The notes under the pieces were generated by a model. That model searched no databases, had not been told where the DNA came from, and saw only the letters and a list, made by a program, of their open reading frames with translations. The translations under genes and the position numbers were made by a program. A stretch of DNA of 44,641 nucleotides from Candidatus Peribacteria bacterium (GTDB taxonomy: Bacteria > Patescibacteriota > Gracilibacteria > UBA1369 > LOWO2-01-FULL-3): positions 67,807 through 112,447 of the forward strand of contig CALREX010000004.1 in the NCBI GenBank assembly GCA_943356465.1, given 5' to 3'. Positions 27,053 to 36,026 of this stretch are shown one piece after another; the first letter of the stretch is position 1, and each line of letters begins with the position of its first letter.

Positions 27053-27466
27053 ATGAAAAAAATATTTTTGAGAATTGTAGGCATTGTGGTTTTAGTCATT
27101 TTTTTAGACCAAATGACGAAATTTGCCATGGAAAAAAACTTTCCGGAAATAATAAGTAACAACACAGGAATAGCCTTCGGAATAAACATAGGAAATATAT
27201 GGACAATTGTAGTATCAAATATATTTCTGATAGGAATTGTAATATATGCGGCAAAAAAGGAACTGCAAATCACACACACGCTGACTCAGATTTTTTTGGC
27301 TCTGATCCTAGGAGGGGGAATAGGAAATTTAATAGACAGGATTTTTAAAGGATACGTGGTGGATTTTATTTCTATATGGAGGTATCCATCATTCAACGTA
27401 GCCGACATTTGTATATCAGTGGGAATTTTCGGAATTATAATTTTCTTCAATAAAGTAAAAAAATAA
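27053..27466 (+). CDS. lspA: Lipoprotein signal peptidase II
   Basis: 137 residues with four membrane helices. It cleaves prolipoprotein signal peptides before the lipidated Cys. Conserved motifs are [35 protein letters not shown] (catalytic Asp) and [11 protein letters not shown] (second catalytic Asp). At least one substrate, the lipoprotein at 19836, is in this window. It is divergent from ftsW, and its stop directly abuts the stop of the convergent aroE gene (no gap). Confidence 0.97.
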   Translation: MKKIFLRIVGIVVLVIFLDQMTKFAMEKNFPEIISNNTGIAFGINIGNIWTIVVSNIFLIGIVIYAAKKELQITHTLTQIFLALILGGGIGNLIDRIFKGYVVDFISIWRYPSFNVADICISVGIFGIIIFFNKVKK

Positions 27467-28306
27467 TCACTCCAAATTTAGTTCTAGAGTTTTTTTCATA
27501 ACACCGACAGGAGCTTTTTGTTCCGTGAAAATCTCAAATTGTTTTACAGCCTGATACAAAAACATTTTATCTCCGGTAATGTATTTTTGCTTAAGTTCTT
27601 GAGCTTTTTTGATAAACGGAGTCATCAAAGGATTATATGCGATTTCCATAAAACATTCGAAATTCTTCAAATATTCATCAGTAAAATATTTTCCGATTTC
27701 AGAAAAATCAGCAGTTTTATTTAAAGTCCAAATAGAAGAAGTATTTATAAACACATTTCCATCCTTTTTCACATCATCTAGGCCAAGTCCAACAATTTCA
27801 ATTCCAAACATTTCAGAAAATTCTTTCGCCAATTTTTCGGCATTTTCTTTTGTGCGGTTTACGATGCACGAAACTTTTCCGCCATTTTTTAATATTCCAT
27901 AAATGACCGCACGAGCCGCACCACCGGCACCAAAAACGACGGCATTTACTTTTTTTGCGTCACTAAAAACTTCTTTCAAAGCATCTACCGCTCCAATAAA
28001 ATCAGTGTTGTACCCGTACAAAAATCCGGTTTTATTTACAACAGTATTTACAGCACCAATTTTTTTTGCATCTTCATCGAGGACATCGATATATCTCAAA
28101 ATATCTTCTTTATAAGGCAAAGAAACAGAAAGTCCACTGATAGGTTCATTTCGAGCATTTTCAATAAACTGCGAAAGTTCAGTGTCCGGAATTTCAAAAA
28201 CGCCATATTGCGCATCAATACCAAGCGCTTTAAAAGCCGCATTATGCACGACAGGGGACAACGAATGTCCTGCAGGATAAGCTAAAATTCCATAAGTCTT
28301 TATCAT
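27467..28306 (-). CDS. aroE: Shikimate dehydrogenase
   Basis: 279 residues. It reduces 3-dehydroshikimate to shikimate with NADPH in aromatic amino acid synthesis. Visible are GHSLSPVVHNAAFKALG, SLPYKEDI (catalytic Lys), GAVNTVV, YNTDFIGAV (catalytic Asp) and the NADP-binding VFGAGGAARAVIYG. No other shikimate-pathway gene lies nearby. The ATG has no Shine-Dalgarno sequence. It is convergent with lspA and divergent from purN. Confidence 0.96.
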   Translation of the reverse strand: MIKTYGILAYPAGHSLSPVVHNAAFKALGIDAQYGVFEIPDTELSQFIENARNEPISGLSVSLPYKEDILRYIDVLDEDAKKIGAVNTVVNKTGFLYGYNTDFIGAVDALKEVFSDAKKVNAVVFGAGGAARAVIYGILKNGGKVSCIVNRTKENAEKLAKEFSEMFGIEIVGLGLDDVKKDGNVFINTSSIWTLNKTADFSEIGKYFTDEYLKNFECFMEIAYNPLMTPFIKKAQELKQKYITGDKMFLYQAVKQFEIFTEQKAPVGVMKKTLELNLE

Positions 28307-28367
28307 AAGAAAAGATTATCATAAAAAACAAAAAACTGTTAATATCTAAGCGTAATAACCTAAAAAT

Positions 28368-28952
28368 ATGTTTAAAGTAGGAGTATTAGCATCGACAAAA
28401 GGGACGGATCTGCAAGCCATCATCGACGAGATGAAGGCCGGAAAAATGGAAGGAATAGAACTCACGGTAGTTATAGGCAACAAAAAATATTCATACGCGC
28501 TTGAAAGGGCAAAATCACAGGGATACAAATCAATTTTCATAGATCCAAAAAATCTCACACGCGAAGAATTTGATAAAAAAGTGGGAGATATTTTGGAAGA
28601 AAATAAAGTCGACTTGGTTGTCCTTGTCGGCTATATGAGGATACTTTCTACAGAATTTGTAAAAAGATTCAAACATAGAATCATAAATATACATCCTGCG
28701 CTTATTCCAAAATTCTCAGGAGAAAATTTCTTTGGAGCAAACGTGCATGAAGCTGTCTTGAATGCCGGAGAAGAGGAAACCGGTATGACCATTCATTACG
28801 TTGATGAAAATGTAGATACGGGAGAAATAATTTTACAGAAAAAATGCGAAGTTTTACCTACGGATACGCCACAAACACTAAAAGAAAGAGTTCAAGAATT
28901 GGAGAAAAAATGGTATCCCGAAATAATTCGTCGACTTGCAAAAGAAAAATAA
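28368..28952 (+). CDS. purN: Phosphoribosylglycinamide formyltransferase
   Basis: 194 residues. It transfers formyl from 10-formyl-THF to GAR in purine synthesis. The N-terminal loop VLASTKGTDLQAI is a variant of VLASGxGSNLQA. The catalytic triad is visible in INIHPALIPKF (Asn, His) and HYVDENVDTG (Asp). It is separate from the PurP/PurH genes further along. It stands before the split transketolase genes after a 55-bp gap with its own -10 box, so it is probably a single transcription unit. Confidence 0.95.
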   Translation: MFKVGVLASTKGTDLQAIIDEMKAGKMEGIELTVVIGNKKYSYALERAKSQGYKSIFIDPKNLTREEFDKKVGDILEENKVDLVVLVGYMRILSTEFVKRFKHRIINIHPALIPKFSGENFFGANVHEAVLNAGEEETGMTIHYVDENVDTGEIILQKKCEVLPTDTPQTLKERVQELEKKWYPEIIRRLAKEK

Positions 28953-29007
28953 TTTTGATTTTTAGAAATTTTCGTATATCTTAGCTCTACGGGCATAATT
29001 TAATGAC

Positions 29008-29877
29008 ATGAAATATCCAATTCCTTTCGATGAAAGGGAGTTAAAATTAAAAGCGATCCAGATGAGGAAGGACATAGTTCTTCAGACTTTACATGCTGGC
29101 TCAGGACATCCGGGAGGATCACTTTCAGCAACGGAAATATTGGTTGTGTTATACAACTGCATCATGAAACATGATCCGACAGATCCGCAGAATGAAGGAA
29201 GAGACAGATTCATACTTTCAAAAGGACATATAACACCTGGATATTATTCGATTCTTTCAAGAACCGGGTATATTGATGAAGACGAACTTGTGAAATTCAG
29301 AAAATTTGGAAGCATACTTCAAGGCCACCCAAAGAGGTATACTCAACATGGAATAGAAATGAGTGGAGGTTCACTCGGGCAGAATTTCTCAGTTGCATGC
29401 GGTATGGCAATGGCAATTAAACATTTGAAAAAGCAAGCTTATAAAGTATTTGACCTCGCAAGTGATGGGGAACTACAAGAAGGCTCAAATTGGGAAGCGA
29501 TAATGGCTGCGGCACATTTCAAACTGAATAATTTGTGCATGATAGTTGACGACAACAATCTTCAGATTGATGGAAATACTTGCGATATTATGGGTATTGC
29601 TCCAATAGATAAAAAATTTGAAGCATTTAATTGGAACGTAATAAACGTAGACGGGCATGATCTAAAAGCTGTTTATGATGCGTTTAAAAAATTCGAAGAA
29701 TTATCAAAAAATTCAGATCGCCCTACAGTAATAATTGCCAAAACAATAAAAGGCCAAGGAATTTCTTTCATGGCCGATGTGTGTGGATGGCATGGTAAAG
29801 CGCCAAATCAGGCGGAATACGATGCGTCTATCAAAGAACTTGAAGAGCAGGAAAAACAATTAAAAGAAAACTCATGA
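29008..29877 (+). CDS. tktA: Transketolase, N-terminal (TPP-binding) subunit
   Basis: 289 residues, equal to the first half of transketolase. It shows HPGGSLSATEI, SKGHITPGYYS, GSLGQNFSVACG and the thiamine-diphosphate motif DGELQEGSNWEA...NN. With the next gene it makes a two-subunit enzyme moving two-carbon units between sugar phosphates, as in archaea and some bacteria. Its TGA stop overlaps the next ATG (ATGA, 4 bp), which should balance the subunits. A CATAAT box (28994-28999) lies 8 nt before the ATG, pointing to a leaderless message. Confidence 0.96.
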   Translation: MKYPIPFDERELKLKAIQMRKDIVLQTLHAGSGHPGGSLSATEILVVLYNCIMKHDPTDPQNEGRDRFILSKGHITPGYYSILSRTGYIDEDELVKFRKFGSILQGHPKRYTQHGIEMSGGSLGQNFSVACGMAMAIKHLKKQAYKVFDLASDGELQEGSNWEAIMAAAHFKLNNLCMIVDDNNLQIDGNTCDIMGIAPIDKKFEAFNWNVINVDGHDLKAVYDAFKKFEELSKNSDRPTVIIAKTIKGQGISFMADVCGWHGKAPNQAEYDASIKELEEQEKQLKENS

Positions 29878-30824
29878 GAAATTGGGAACTAAAATTAGTA
29901 CGTCAAGGATGGGCTGATGCTCTTGTAGAGCTTGGAGAAAAAAATCCAAAAGTTGTTGTATTGGACGCAGACCTTTCAAAATCAACATTAACTTGTTTTT
30001 TTAAAGAAAAGTTTCCGGAAAGAGAATTTAATATAGGCATAGCCGAACAAAACATGGTGAACATCGGTGCGGGACTTTCTATCGAAGGATATATACCTTA
30101 TACAGCAACTTATGGAGTATTTATGTCGGGTCGCGCATGGGAACAAATCAGGACAACAGTTTGTATGAATAATTTTAATGTGAAATTTGGAGGGGCGCAC
30201 GGAGGGCTTTCAGTAGGGCCGGACGGTGCAAGTCACCAGGCACTTGAAGAAATAGCGGTAATGAGATGTCTTCCAAACATGACAATAATTGTACCTGCAG
30301 ATTATAGCGAAGCAAAAAAAGCTACGCTGGCGGCGGCAGAAATAGTAGGGCCTGTATATCTCAGATTTGGTCGTGAAAAATTGCCTGTTGTATCATCTGA
30401 TGACGATGAATTTATAGTAGGGAAGGCCAAATTAATGCAGGAAGGAACTGATGTAACCATAGTTGCATGCGGCGCAATGGTCGCAGAAGCTTTAGATGCA
30501 GCTGATGAATTAAAGGAAAAAGGAATCTCTGCGGAAGTAATAAATCTTCACACAGTAAAACCAATAGATTCTGAAGCTTTGATAAAAAGCGTCAAAAAAA
30601 CTAACGCACTTGTAACCGCAGAAGAACATCAATTGATGGGTGGAATGGGCAGCGCTGTTTTTGAGGTTATTGCACAGCATTATCCAGTCCCTGCCGAAAT
30701 GGTTGGAATAAAAGATACATTTGGAGAATCAGGAACGCCTGCGGAACTTTTTGAAAAATACGGATGTAAGAGTAAAAATATAGTTGAAAAAGTTCTTGAA
30801 GTTTTAAAACGAAAAAATAAATAA
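29874..30824 (+). CDS. tktB: Transketolase, C-terminal (pyrimidine-binding) subunit
   Basis: 316 residues, matching the Pyr and C-terminal domains of transketolase. Motifs are FNIGIAEQNMVNIGAGL (the Glu that activates TPP), GAHGGLSVGPDGASHQALE (His-rich substrate loop) and TAEEHQLMGGMGSAV. Overlap with the N-terminal subunit gene shows this is a natural split, not a frameshift: each half has a normal start and stop. It could also resemble a DXS-type C-half, but the pairing favours transketolase. Confidence 0.95.
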   Translation: MRNWELKLVRQGWADALVELGEKNPKVVVLDADLSKSTLTCFFKEKFPEREFNIGIAEQNMVNIGAGLSIEGYIPYTATYGVFMSGRAWEQIRTTVCMNNFNVKFGGAHGGLSVGPDGASHQALEEIAVMRCLPNMTIIVPADYSEAKKATLAAAEIVGPVYLRFGREKLPVVSSDDDEFIVGKAKLMQEGTDVTIVACGAMVAEALDAADELKEKGISAEVINLHTVKPIDSEALIKSVKKTNALVTAEEHQLMGGMGSAVFEVIAQHYPVPAEMVGIKDTFGESGTPAELFEKYGCKSKNIVEKVLEVLKRKNK

Positions 30825-30857
30825 TTAAATTTAACAAATTTTAACCTCAAAAATATC

Positions 30858-32057
30858 ATGAAATTCTCAAAAAGATTGGCAAATCTAGGTACAGAAGATG
30901 CTTTTTCGATTTTGAATGTAGCGAAAAAATTTGAGCAGGAAGAACTTACTCCACAAGGAAAAAGCCTTGTATATATGCAGATCGGAGAGCCTGCATTTGA
31001 TACTCCTGACAATATTAAACAAGCTGGAATCAAAGCGATTCAAGACAACAAAACTCACTACACTCCAACTTCGGGACTTATGGAAGTAAGACAAGCGGTT
31101 GCTGATTACTCAACAAAAGGCACAGGCACAAAATACGAAGCAACTGATATTACAATCCACTCAGGAGCAAAACCTGGTGTTTTCTACACTATTAATGCGA
31201 TTATCGACGAAGGAGATGAAGTAATTATTTTCGATCCGACATGGCCTATTCATTTCTCTCCAATAAGATATTTGGGAGGAAAACCTGTCTTCATCGAACT
31301 TAAAGAAGAGGCTGATTTTCAACCAAACATCGAAGAGGTAAAGAAAGCTATTACACCAAAAACAGTTTTGATGATCGTAAATAGTCCATCAAATCCAACA
31401 GGTGGAATTTTTACAAAAGAAACTTTAGAAGCTCTTGCAAAAATTGCTATTGAACACGATTTATGGGTTATTTCAGACGAAATCTACGACAAAATTATCC
31501 ACGAAGGAACACATCTTTCGATCACATCAATTCCTGGAATGGCAGAGAGAACAATCCTTGCAAATGGAGCATCAAAAACATTTGCAATGACAGGATGGAG
31601 AATGGGATGGACTGCAACAAAAAACAAAGAGATGCGTGCACAGATAGAACAAATTCAATCAAATGACACATCTTCTTCACCAACAATGAACCAACTTGCA
31701 ACTATGGAAGCTGTTTCAGGGCCACAAGATGCAGTTGAAGAAATGAGGAAAGAATATCTACGAAAAAGAGATATTTTAGTCGAATTGGTAAACCAGATTC
31801 CGGGATTTTCAGCAAAAGCACCAAAAGGAGCATTTTACCTGTTTGCAAACGTAAAACCACTTTGTGAAAAACTACAGCTAAACTGCTCTGATCTTCAAAA
31901 GAAAATCATGAAGGAAGCCAATGTACTTCTACTTCCAGGAACAGGTTTTGGTCCTCACGGAGAAGGATTTGTTCGCTTCTCATACGTAGGAACAGAAGAA
32001 ACACTAAGAGAAGGATGTAAGAGAATCAAAGAATGGGCAGAGAAGATAATGGCGTAA
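30858..32057 (+). CDS. Class I/II PLP aminotransferase (aspartate-type)
   Basis: 399 residues. Fold type I aminotransferase with NSPSNPTGGIFTKETLE, VISDEIYDKI and the PLP lysine Lys240 in GASKTFAMTGWRMGW. The C-terminal Arg that binds the substrate carboxylate lies in GFVRFSYVG. It best fits the aspartate/aromatic (I-gamma) subgroup; exact substrates cannot be read. It follows the transketolase pair by 33 bp on the same strand and is closed by a strong hairpin terminator. Confidence 0.92.
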   Translation: MKFSKRLANLGTEDAFSILNVAKKFEQEELTPQGKSLVYMQIGEPAFDTPDNIKQAGIKAIQDNKTHYTPTSGLMEVRQAVADYSTKGTGTKYEATDITIHSGAKPGVFYTINAIIDEGDEVIIFDPTWPIHFSPIRYLGGKPVFIELKEEADFQPNIEEVKKAITPKTVLMIVNSPSNPTGGIFTKETLEALAKIAIEHDLWVISDEIYDKIIHEGTHLSITSIPGMAERTILANGASKTFAMTGWRMGWTATKNKEMRAQIEQIQSNDTSSSPTMNQLATMEAVSGPQDAVEEMRKEYLRKRDILVELVNQIPGFSAKAPKGAFYLFANVKPLCEKLQLNCSDLQKKIMKEANVLLLPGTGFGPHGEGFVRFSYVGTEETLREGCKRIKEWAEKIMA

Positions 32058-32067
32058 AAAACATTTT

Positions 32068-32099
32068 AAAAGCCTCCACGAAAATGGGGGCTTTTTTTT
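32068..32099 (+). terminator. Bidirectional terminator
   Basis: Arms AAAAGCCTCCA (32068-32078) and TGGGGGCTTTT (32085-32095) pair over 11 bp with one wobble around a 6-nt loop; T runs occur on both strands. It serves the aminotransferase and the convergent glycosyltransferase, whose stop begins at 32101. Confidence 0.88.
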
Positions 32100-32100
32100 A

Positions 32101-32889
32101 TTACCATTTCAAAAAGTACTTGATTGCGCTTGCCAAATGATACCAGGAGATTTTGCTGAATAGAAGCTTAAAAAATGAGCCGTCGCTAAGCCGTTTGTGA
32201 TAATGCATTGCTGAAGCTGTAGGATAGTAAATAACCTTATATCCTGCTTTCCTTGTCTTTCTGCAAAGATCAAAATCCTCCATAAAAAGAAAATATCTTT
32301 CATCAAATCCACCTATTGCATCGAAAACTTTTTTAGGCATAACCATGAAAGCACCGGTGATTAAATCCACTTCCTGCTCTTTATTATGGTCAAAATCAAA
32401 CATTATATAATGCTCATATCGCTTTTTAAATGGCCAGATTTTTCGCAAAAAAGTACGTTTGATGAATAAATCAAAAAATTTAAAATCTCTTCTGCATGAT
32501 TGCTGAACTTCACCACTTTGATACATTAGTTTTGGCCCGACCATGCCTACATCTTTATGTACATCCAGATAATCAACAAGTTGTTGTAGAGTATCTTCTT
32601 CCACAGTAATATCAGTATTTAAAATCAAAATATATTCACCCTTTGCGACTTTCGATGCAAAATTATGTCCACTGCCATATCCAATATTTTTACCTGGCTC
32701 TACGAGCACAATTTCCGAATTTGATGCCGCAGTTTTAAGATACTGCAAGCTGTCATCAGTGGAAGCGTTATCACAAAAAATTATTTCAAATTCAAAATTT
32801 GTTTTGCTCTTTTTCAAGGCTTCCACGCAAAATTTTGGGAAATATTTTTGATTGAAATTCACAACTGTTATCGAAAGTTTTATAGCCAT
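32101..32889 (-). CDS. Family 2 glycosyltransferase (rhamnosyltransferase-like)
   Basis: 262 residues from the ATG at 32889. A TTG at 32898 would add three residues but is less likely. GT-A motifs: SITVVNFNQKYF, FCDNASTDDS, NIGYGSGHNFA, the metal-binding LNTDI and the catalytic-region FLFMEDFDLCRKTRKAGY. It resembles WbbL-type enzymes that add a deoxyhexose to cell-surface polysaccharide. It lies 12 bp downstream of a sugar-nucleotide pyrophosphorylase gene, so the pair may make and use the same sugar nucleotide. Confidence 0.9.
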   Translation of the reverse strand: MAIKLSITVVNFNQKYFPKFCVEALKKSKTNFEFEIIFCDNASTDDSLQYLKTAASNSEIVLVEPGKNIGYGSGHNFASKVAKGEYILILNTDITVEEDTLQQLVDYLDVHKDVGMVGPKLMYQSGEVQQSCRRDFKFFDLFIKRTFLRKIWPFKKRYEHYIMFDFDHNKEQEVDLITGAFMVMPKKVFDAIGGFDERYFLFMEDFDLCRKTRKAGYKVIYYPTASAMHYHKRLSDGSFFKLLFSKISWYHLASAIKYFLKW

Positions 32890-32901
32890 TTTTATCAAAA
32901 A

Positions 32902-34215
32902 TTATTTTATTTTTTTCTTCATTTCATCACGACTCATCTTACTTATATCTACATTATTTTCAGAAATTTTCAAAGTAACTTCTCCTCTGACAAAACTCTT
33001 TTCGGGAATATTTTCAGGAATCACAAGCCCTGCACCGATAAAGCTATCGCTTCCGATTTTCACTCCTGGCATAAAACTATTATTGATTCCAACACGAATA
33101 TTATCGCCGGTAATGATACCAAGTTTATTTTCGCCGGTAGGAGTTTTTTCATCATCTGTGATGCTGGAAATTTCACCTTCATCCAGCCTCAAATTGCCAG
33201 TCGCAGTTCCTGCCCCAAAAGACACATTATTTCCAATTACGCTATCACCAATATAGTTTGAATGAGTCCAAACATTGTCTCCAAGAAAACTTCTAGCAAC
33301 TTCAGTAGAGAATCCAATCACACAATTTTTACCTATATTGCTTTCACGAACCAAAGCATTTGTCGCAATCACGCTGTCGTCGCCGATGTATACAGGTCCG
33401 TTAACAACTGCCCCTTCAAGGATTTTCACATTTTCGCCGATAATAACATCACCTTTCACTACGGCATTTTTTGAAATCTGGGCACTTTTGGAGATAGTTT
33501 TTTTTGCATTATCAAACAAAAATTTGAAAACTTTATTTACATGCCAAGGGAATTTTATCGGCTGCCAGAAGCCATCATACTTCACAGCTTTCATCTTAAC
33601 TCCATCCTTAATCATATTTCCCAAAGCGACTTCATATAAATCATCACTATCACTTTTTGCCTGCTCCAAATATGAAACTAATTTAGAAAAATCCCTGTGA
33701 ACATGAACAACCAAATTCACCAGATTGCTAGGCTCCTTGCCTTTTTCAGGCTTCTCAATAATATTTTTTATAAACCCATCATCCGAAATTTCCAAGTATC
33801 CTCCGGGGAAATATTCATGCACAACTTTTCCAAGCAAATATCCCTCAGCATCACCTTTCTCAAATGCTTCAAGTACGCTTTCAAATGCAGATTTTTCGAC
33901 TACATCATTACTGCTAAAAATCAACACAGGTTCACTTCCAATCTTATTTTTTGCGGCCAAAACAGCTCCACACATACCGGTATCCAAATCTTTTTGCTCT
34001 ACAACCGAAACGTCCATTCCCAAGTCCTTTCCACATAAAACAAATTTCTCCAAATTGTGCTTTCCTCCAACAATAACCACTTCATCAAGTCCGGCATTTT
34101 TAAGTAGCTCAAGCTGATGCTCTATCAAAGGTTTGCCAAGAAAATTCAAAAAATTCTTATCTGTAATCGGTTTCATCCTTTTGCTCCTGCCTGCACCGAG
34201 AAGTAATACTTTCAT
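32902..34215 (-). CDS. Sugar-phosphate nucleotidyltransferase with hexapeptide acyltransferase-like domain (GlmU-like)
   Basis: 437 residues. The N-terminal nucleotidyltransferase domain begins MKVLLLGAGRSKRMKPITDK and contains KPLIEHQLELLKNAG and IFSSNDVV. The C-terminal half is a left-handed beta-helix of hexapeptide repeats (ISKNAVVKGDVIIGENVKIL, then VIGNNVSFGAGTATGNLRLD). The layout matches bifunctional GlmU or archaeal-type sugar-1-phosphate nucleotidyltransferase/acetyltransferases, giving UDP- or dTDP-sugars for wall or surface glycans. Whether the acyltransferase half is active cannot be judged. It precedes a glycosyltransferase gene and follows hicA by 57 bp. Confidence 0.88.
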   Translation of the reverse strand: MKVLLLGAGRSKRMKPITDKNFLNFLGKPLIEHQLELLKNAGLDEVVIVGGKHNLEKFVLCGKDLGMDVSVVEQKDLDTGMCGAVLAAKNKIGSEPVLIFSSNDVVEKSAFESVLEAFEKGDAEGYLLGKVVHEYFPGGYLEISDDGFIKNIIEKPEKGKEPSNLVNLVVHVHRDFSKLVSYLEQAKSDSDDLYEVALGNMIKDGVKMKAVKYDGFWQPIKFPWHVNKVFKFLFDNAKKTISKSAQISKNAVVKGDVIIGENVKILEGAVVNGPVYIGDDSVIATNALVRESNIGKNCVIGFSTEVARSFLGDNVWTHSNYIGDSVIGNNVSFGAGTATGNLRLDEGEISSITDDEKTPTGENKLGIITGDNIRVGINNSFMPGVKIGSDSFIGAGLVIPENIPEKSFVRGEVTLKISENNVDISKMSRDEMKKKIK

Positions 34216-34272
34216 AAGTCTTAAAATACATGTACCGCGATTATACAGCGAAAGGTGGACTTTTAAAAGGTT

Positions 34273-34473
34273 TTAGATGCTTATCCCAGCATCTTTTAAT
34301 ATGGCTATAGCTGTTCCTTTTGGGATGTCAGAGGCATGTATTGGAACAATAACCTTTCTATTTGTTTCAAAATTCTTAAAAATCGCATGACTCCCATTTT
34401 GACGCACAAACAAAAAACCATTTTCATTCAACAGCTTAATCAATTTTCGCGGAGTGTAGTTATATTTTGACAT
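34273..34473 (-). CDS. hicA: HicA-type toxin (mRNA interferase)
   Basis: 66 residues, double-stranded-RNA-binding-like fold. PRKLIKLLNENGF and the catalytic His in QNGSHAIFKN followed by IVPIHASDIPKGTAIAILK are typical of HicA, which cleaves mRNA when free of its antitoxin. The gene overlaps the end of hicB by 14 bp. The order (antitoxin first) is the reverse of the classic hicAB arrangement. The module sits inside a run of metabolic genes on the same strand. Confidence 0.93.
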   Translation of the reverse strand: MSKYNYTPRKLIKLLNENGFLFVRQNGSHAIFKNFETNRKVIVPIHASDIPKGTAIAILKDAGISI

Positions 34474-34660
34474 GTTGTTTTCTCTTCATAAGTGGACTGA
34501 TGGTTTGTGATTCCACTTCGTCCTCTATGTAAAGAGAAACAGCATTTTTGAGGTTTTTTATGGCCTCTGCTTTTGTGTCTCCAAATGTATGACAACCTTT
34601 AAGCTCCTTACAATAAGCATGAAATTTCTTGCCGTCTTTTTCGATCTTAAAGGTTAACAT
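34460..34660 (-). CDS. hicB: HicB-type antitoxin, short form
   Basis: 66 residues from the ATG at 34660. The partial RNase H-like fold is recognised by FHAYCKELKGCHTFGDTKAE and LKNAVSLYIEDE. No C-terminal DNA-binding domain is present, so it probably neutralises HicA without itself repressing the promoter. A longer start (ATG at 34687, +9 residues) is unlikely because that ATG lies inside the -10 element of the only visible promoter and would not be transcribed. Confidence 0.88.
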   Translation of the reverse strand: MLTFKIEKDGKKFHAYCKELKGCHTFGDTKAEAIKNLKNAVSLYIEDEVESQTISPLMKRKQHVKI

Positions 34661-34685
34661 GGATATTTGAGATATTGTCGTTTGC

Positions 34686-34694
34686 ATTATAACA
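34686..34694 (-). promoter_or_regulatory. Extended -10 promoter of hicBA
   Basis: Minus-strand TGT-TATAAT, an extended -10 with a perfect hexamer. Transcription should begin near 34679, giving a leader of about 19 nt before the ATG at 34660. The -35 region (TTTAAT) is weak. Confidence 0.5.
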
Positions 34695-34817
34695 TAAGGA
34701 TTTATAGAATTAAACTATCCTGTTTGTAACACACCGACATTAAATTTTTATTAAAAAAAGTTAAAATCTTTGCTAGAAAGTAATAACTTTAATAAATTGG
34801 CAAGTGAAAAACATTTC

Positions 34818-36008
34818 CTACGTCAAGATTTCTTTAAGCCTCCCTTGTTTCACCGCCTCTTTCACCTCCATTCCGATCCTTTCTCCAAAACTGACACTCT
34901 CTCCGTAAAGATAGCTTGTACAAGGCGTAAATCTTGTTCCAGGTGATCCAGGAATTCTCATTGAAACATCGAATACTACAAATTCTTCTTTTCCTTCATA
35001 AGCTGCGATGGCTCCTTGTAGAGCAAAAGCACCTATGATTCCGGGAGCGACTTCTTTTTTTAAAGTAGCCACAAACTTTTCTCCGGCCTCGAAAGCTTTT
35101 TCTAAAATAGATTCTTTTGTAGTACACGCCACGTGTCCGGTTTCTATCATTGAAGGAGCATATCCGGCATTCAAAAGTTCCATTTGTGTTGCAGCATTTA
35201 ATCTCAAAAATCCATCCAAAGAAGTCTGTCTTCGTAGGTCAGTTCCCATTATTTCAAGTTCATCCGTAAGAGGGGAATAGAAAAAATTGAAATTTATTTG
35301 CGCACCGATTATGAATTCTTCGATAACAGAGTTGTCCAAATCTTTTTGATTTATTTTCCCTTCATTTATCATTTTTTCACTTACGGTAAAGTAGGCGTCA
35401 GTATTTGTAATAACGAAAAAAGCTCTTTCATATGAGCGAATTGCTTCATTCACTTTTACGATCAACGGCCCACCTTTTTCAGCTACAAAGTGTTCGTCCA
35501 ACAATTTTTTAGTTTCTTCATAGCTTAGTTTTTTCCCACCCTCACGAACAATTTTAGGCATTCTTATCCCTGCTTTTTCAAGAAGATAATATTGATTTTT
35601 CGGCTGATCCCTCTCTTCAAGTTTTACCCCTTCCCTAAGCCCAAAAACAGGAACTTTAAATTTATCTTCGAAGTCCTTGAAATCCTTAAAATAAACCCAA
35701 AAATATCGATTATGAATGAAAATCGTATTCATCGCACGAAGACGTTCCTGCACATCTTCATTGATAATATCCGAAAATTTATCCACCAAAATTATTTCAT
35801 CTATACATCCACGTCCGTCGTTGCGTGTTTTATAATACTTGGAATATGTCTTGTCTCTGCCATTTTGGCAAACAGCAACAGTCTTAAATCCATGTTTCTT
35901 CGCCCCCGCGCAAACATCCAAAGCGCTATGTCCACCAAGAACACCGATTGTAAGATTTTTAAGATCGTAAGATTTCAAAATCTCCAAAATGTCTTTTTGT
36001 CCGATCAT
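34818..36008 (-). CDS. PurP-family ATP-grasp ligase, diverged paralog
   Basis: 396 residues. It is homologous in layout to the gene immediately upstream: an N-terminal nucleotide-binding-like domain (TIGVLGGHSALDVCAGAKKHG, VAVCQNGRDKTYSKYY), then an ATP-grasp domain (PLIVKVNEAIRSYERAFFVI, INFNFFYSPLTDELEIMGTD, GIIGAFALQGAIA, VFDVSMRIPGSPGT). It is about 55 residues longer and differs at many positions conserved in true PurP, so its substrate may differ. PurP makes FAICAR from AICAR, formate and ATP; PurP-like paralogs are known mainly from archaea. An 18-bp gap to purP indicates one operon. Confidence 0.82.
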   Translation of the reverse strand: MIGQKDILEILKSYDLKNLTIGVLGGHSALDVCAGAKKHGFKTVAVCQNGRDKTYSKYYKTRNDGRGCIDEIILVDKFSDIINEDVQERLRAMNTIFIHNRYFWVYFKDFKDFEDKFKVPVFGLREGVKLEERDQPKNQYYLLEKAGIRMPKIVREGGKKLSYEETKKLLDEHFVAEKGGPLIVKVNEAIRSYERAFFVITNTDAYFTVSEKMINEGKINQKDLDNSVIEEFIIGAQINFNFFYSPLTDELEIMGTDLRRQTSLDGFLRLNAATQMELLNAGYAPSMIETGHVACTTKESILEKAFEAGEKFVATLKKEVAPGIIGAFALQGAIAAYEGKEEFVVFDVSMRIPGSPGTRFTPCTSYLYGESVSFGERIGMEVKEAVKQGRLKEILT

Positions 36009-36026
36009 TGCTATAAAAGTTAAAAA

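Noticed and set aside
29008-30824. Frameshifted transketolase
   Set aside because: Each half has proper ends and an ATGA overlap; two-subunit transketolases are a known natural form.
34661-34687. Longer HicB starting at 34687
   Set aside because: The ATG is part of the TATAAT box, upstream of the predicted transcription start.
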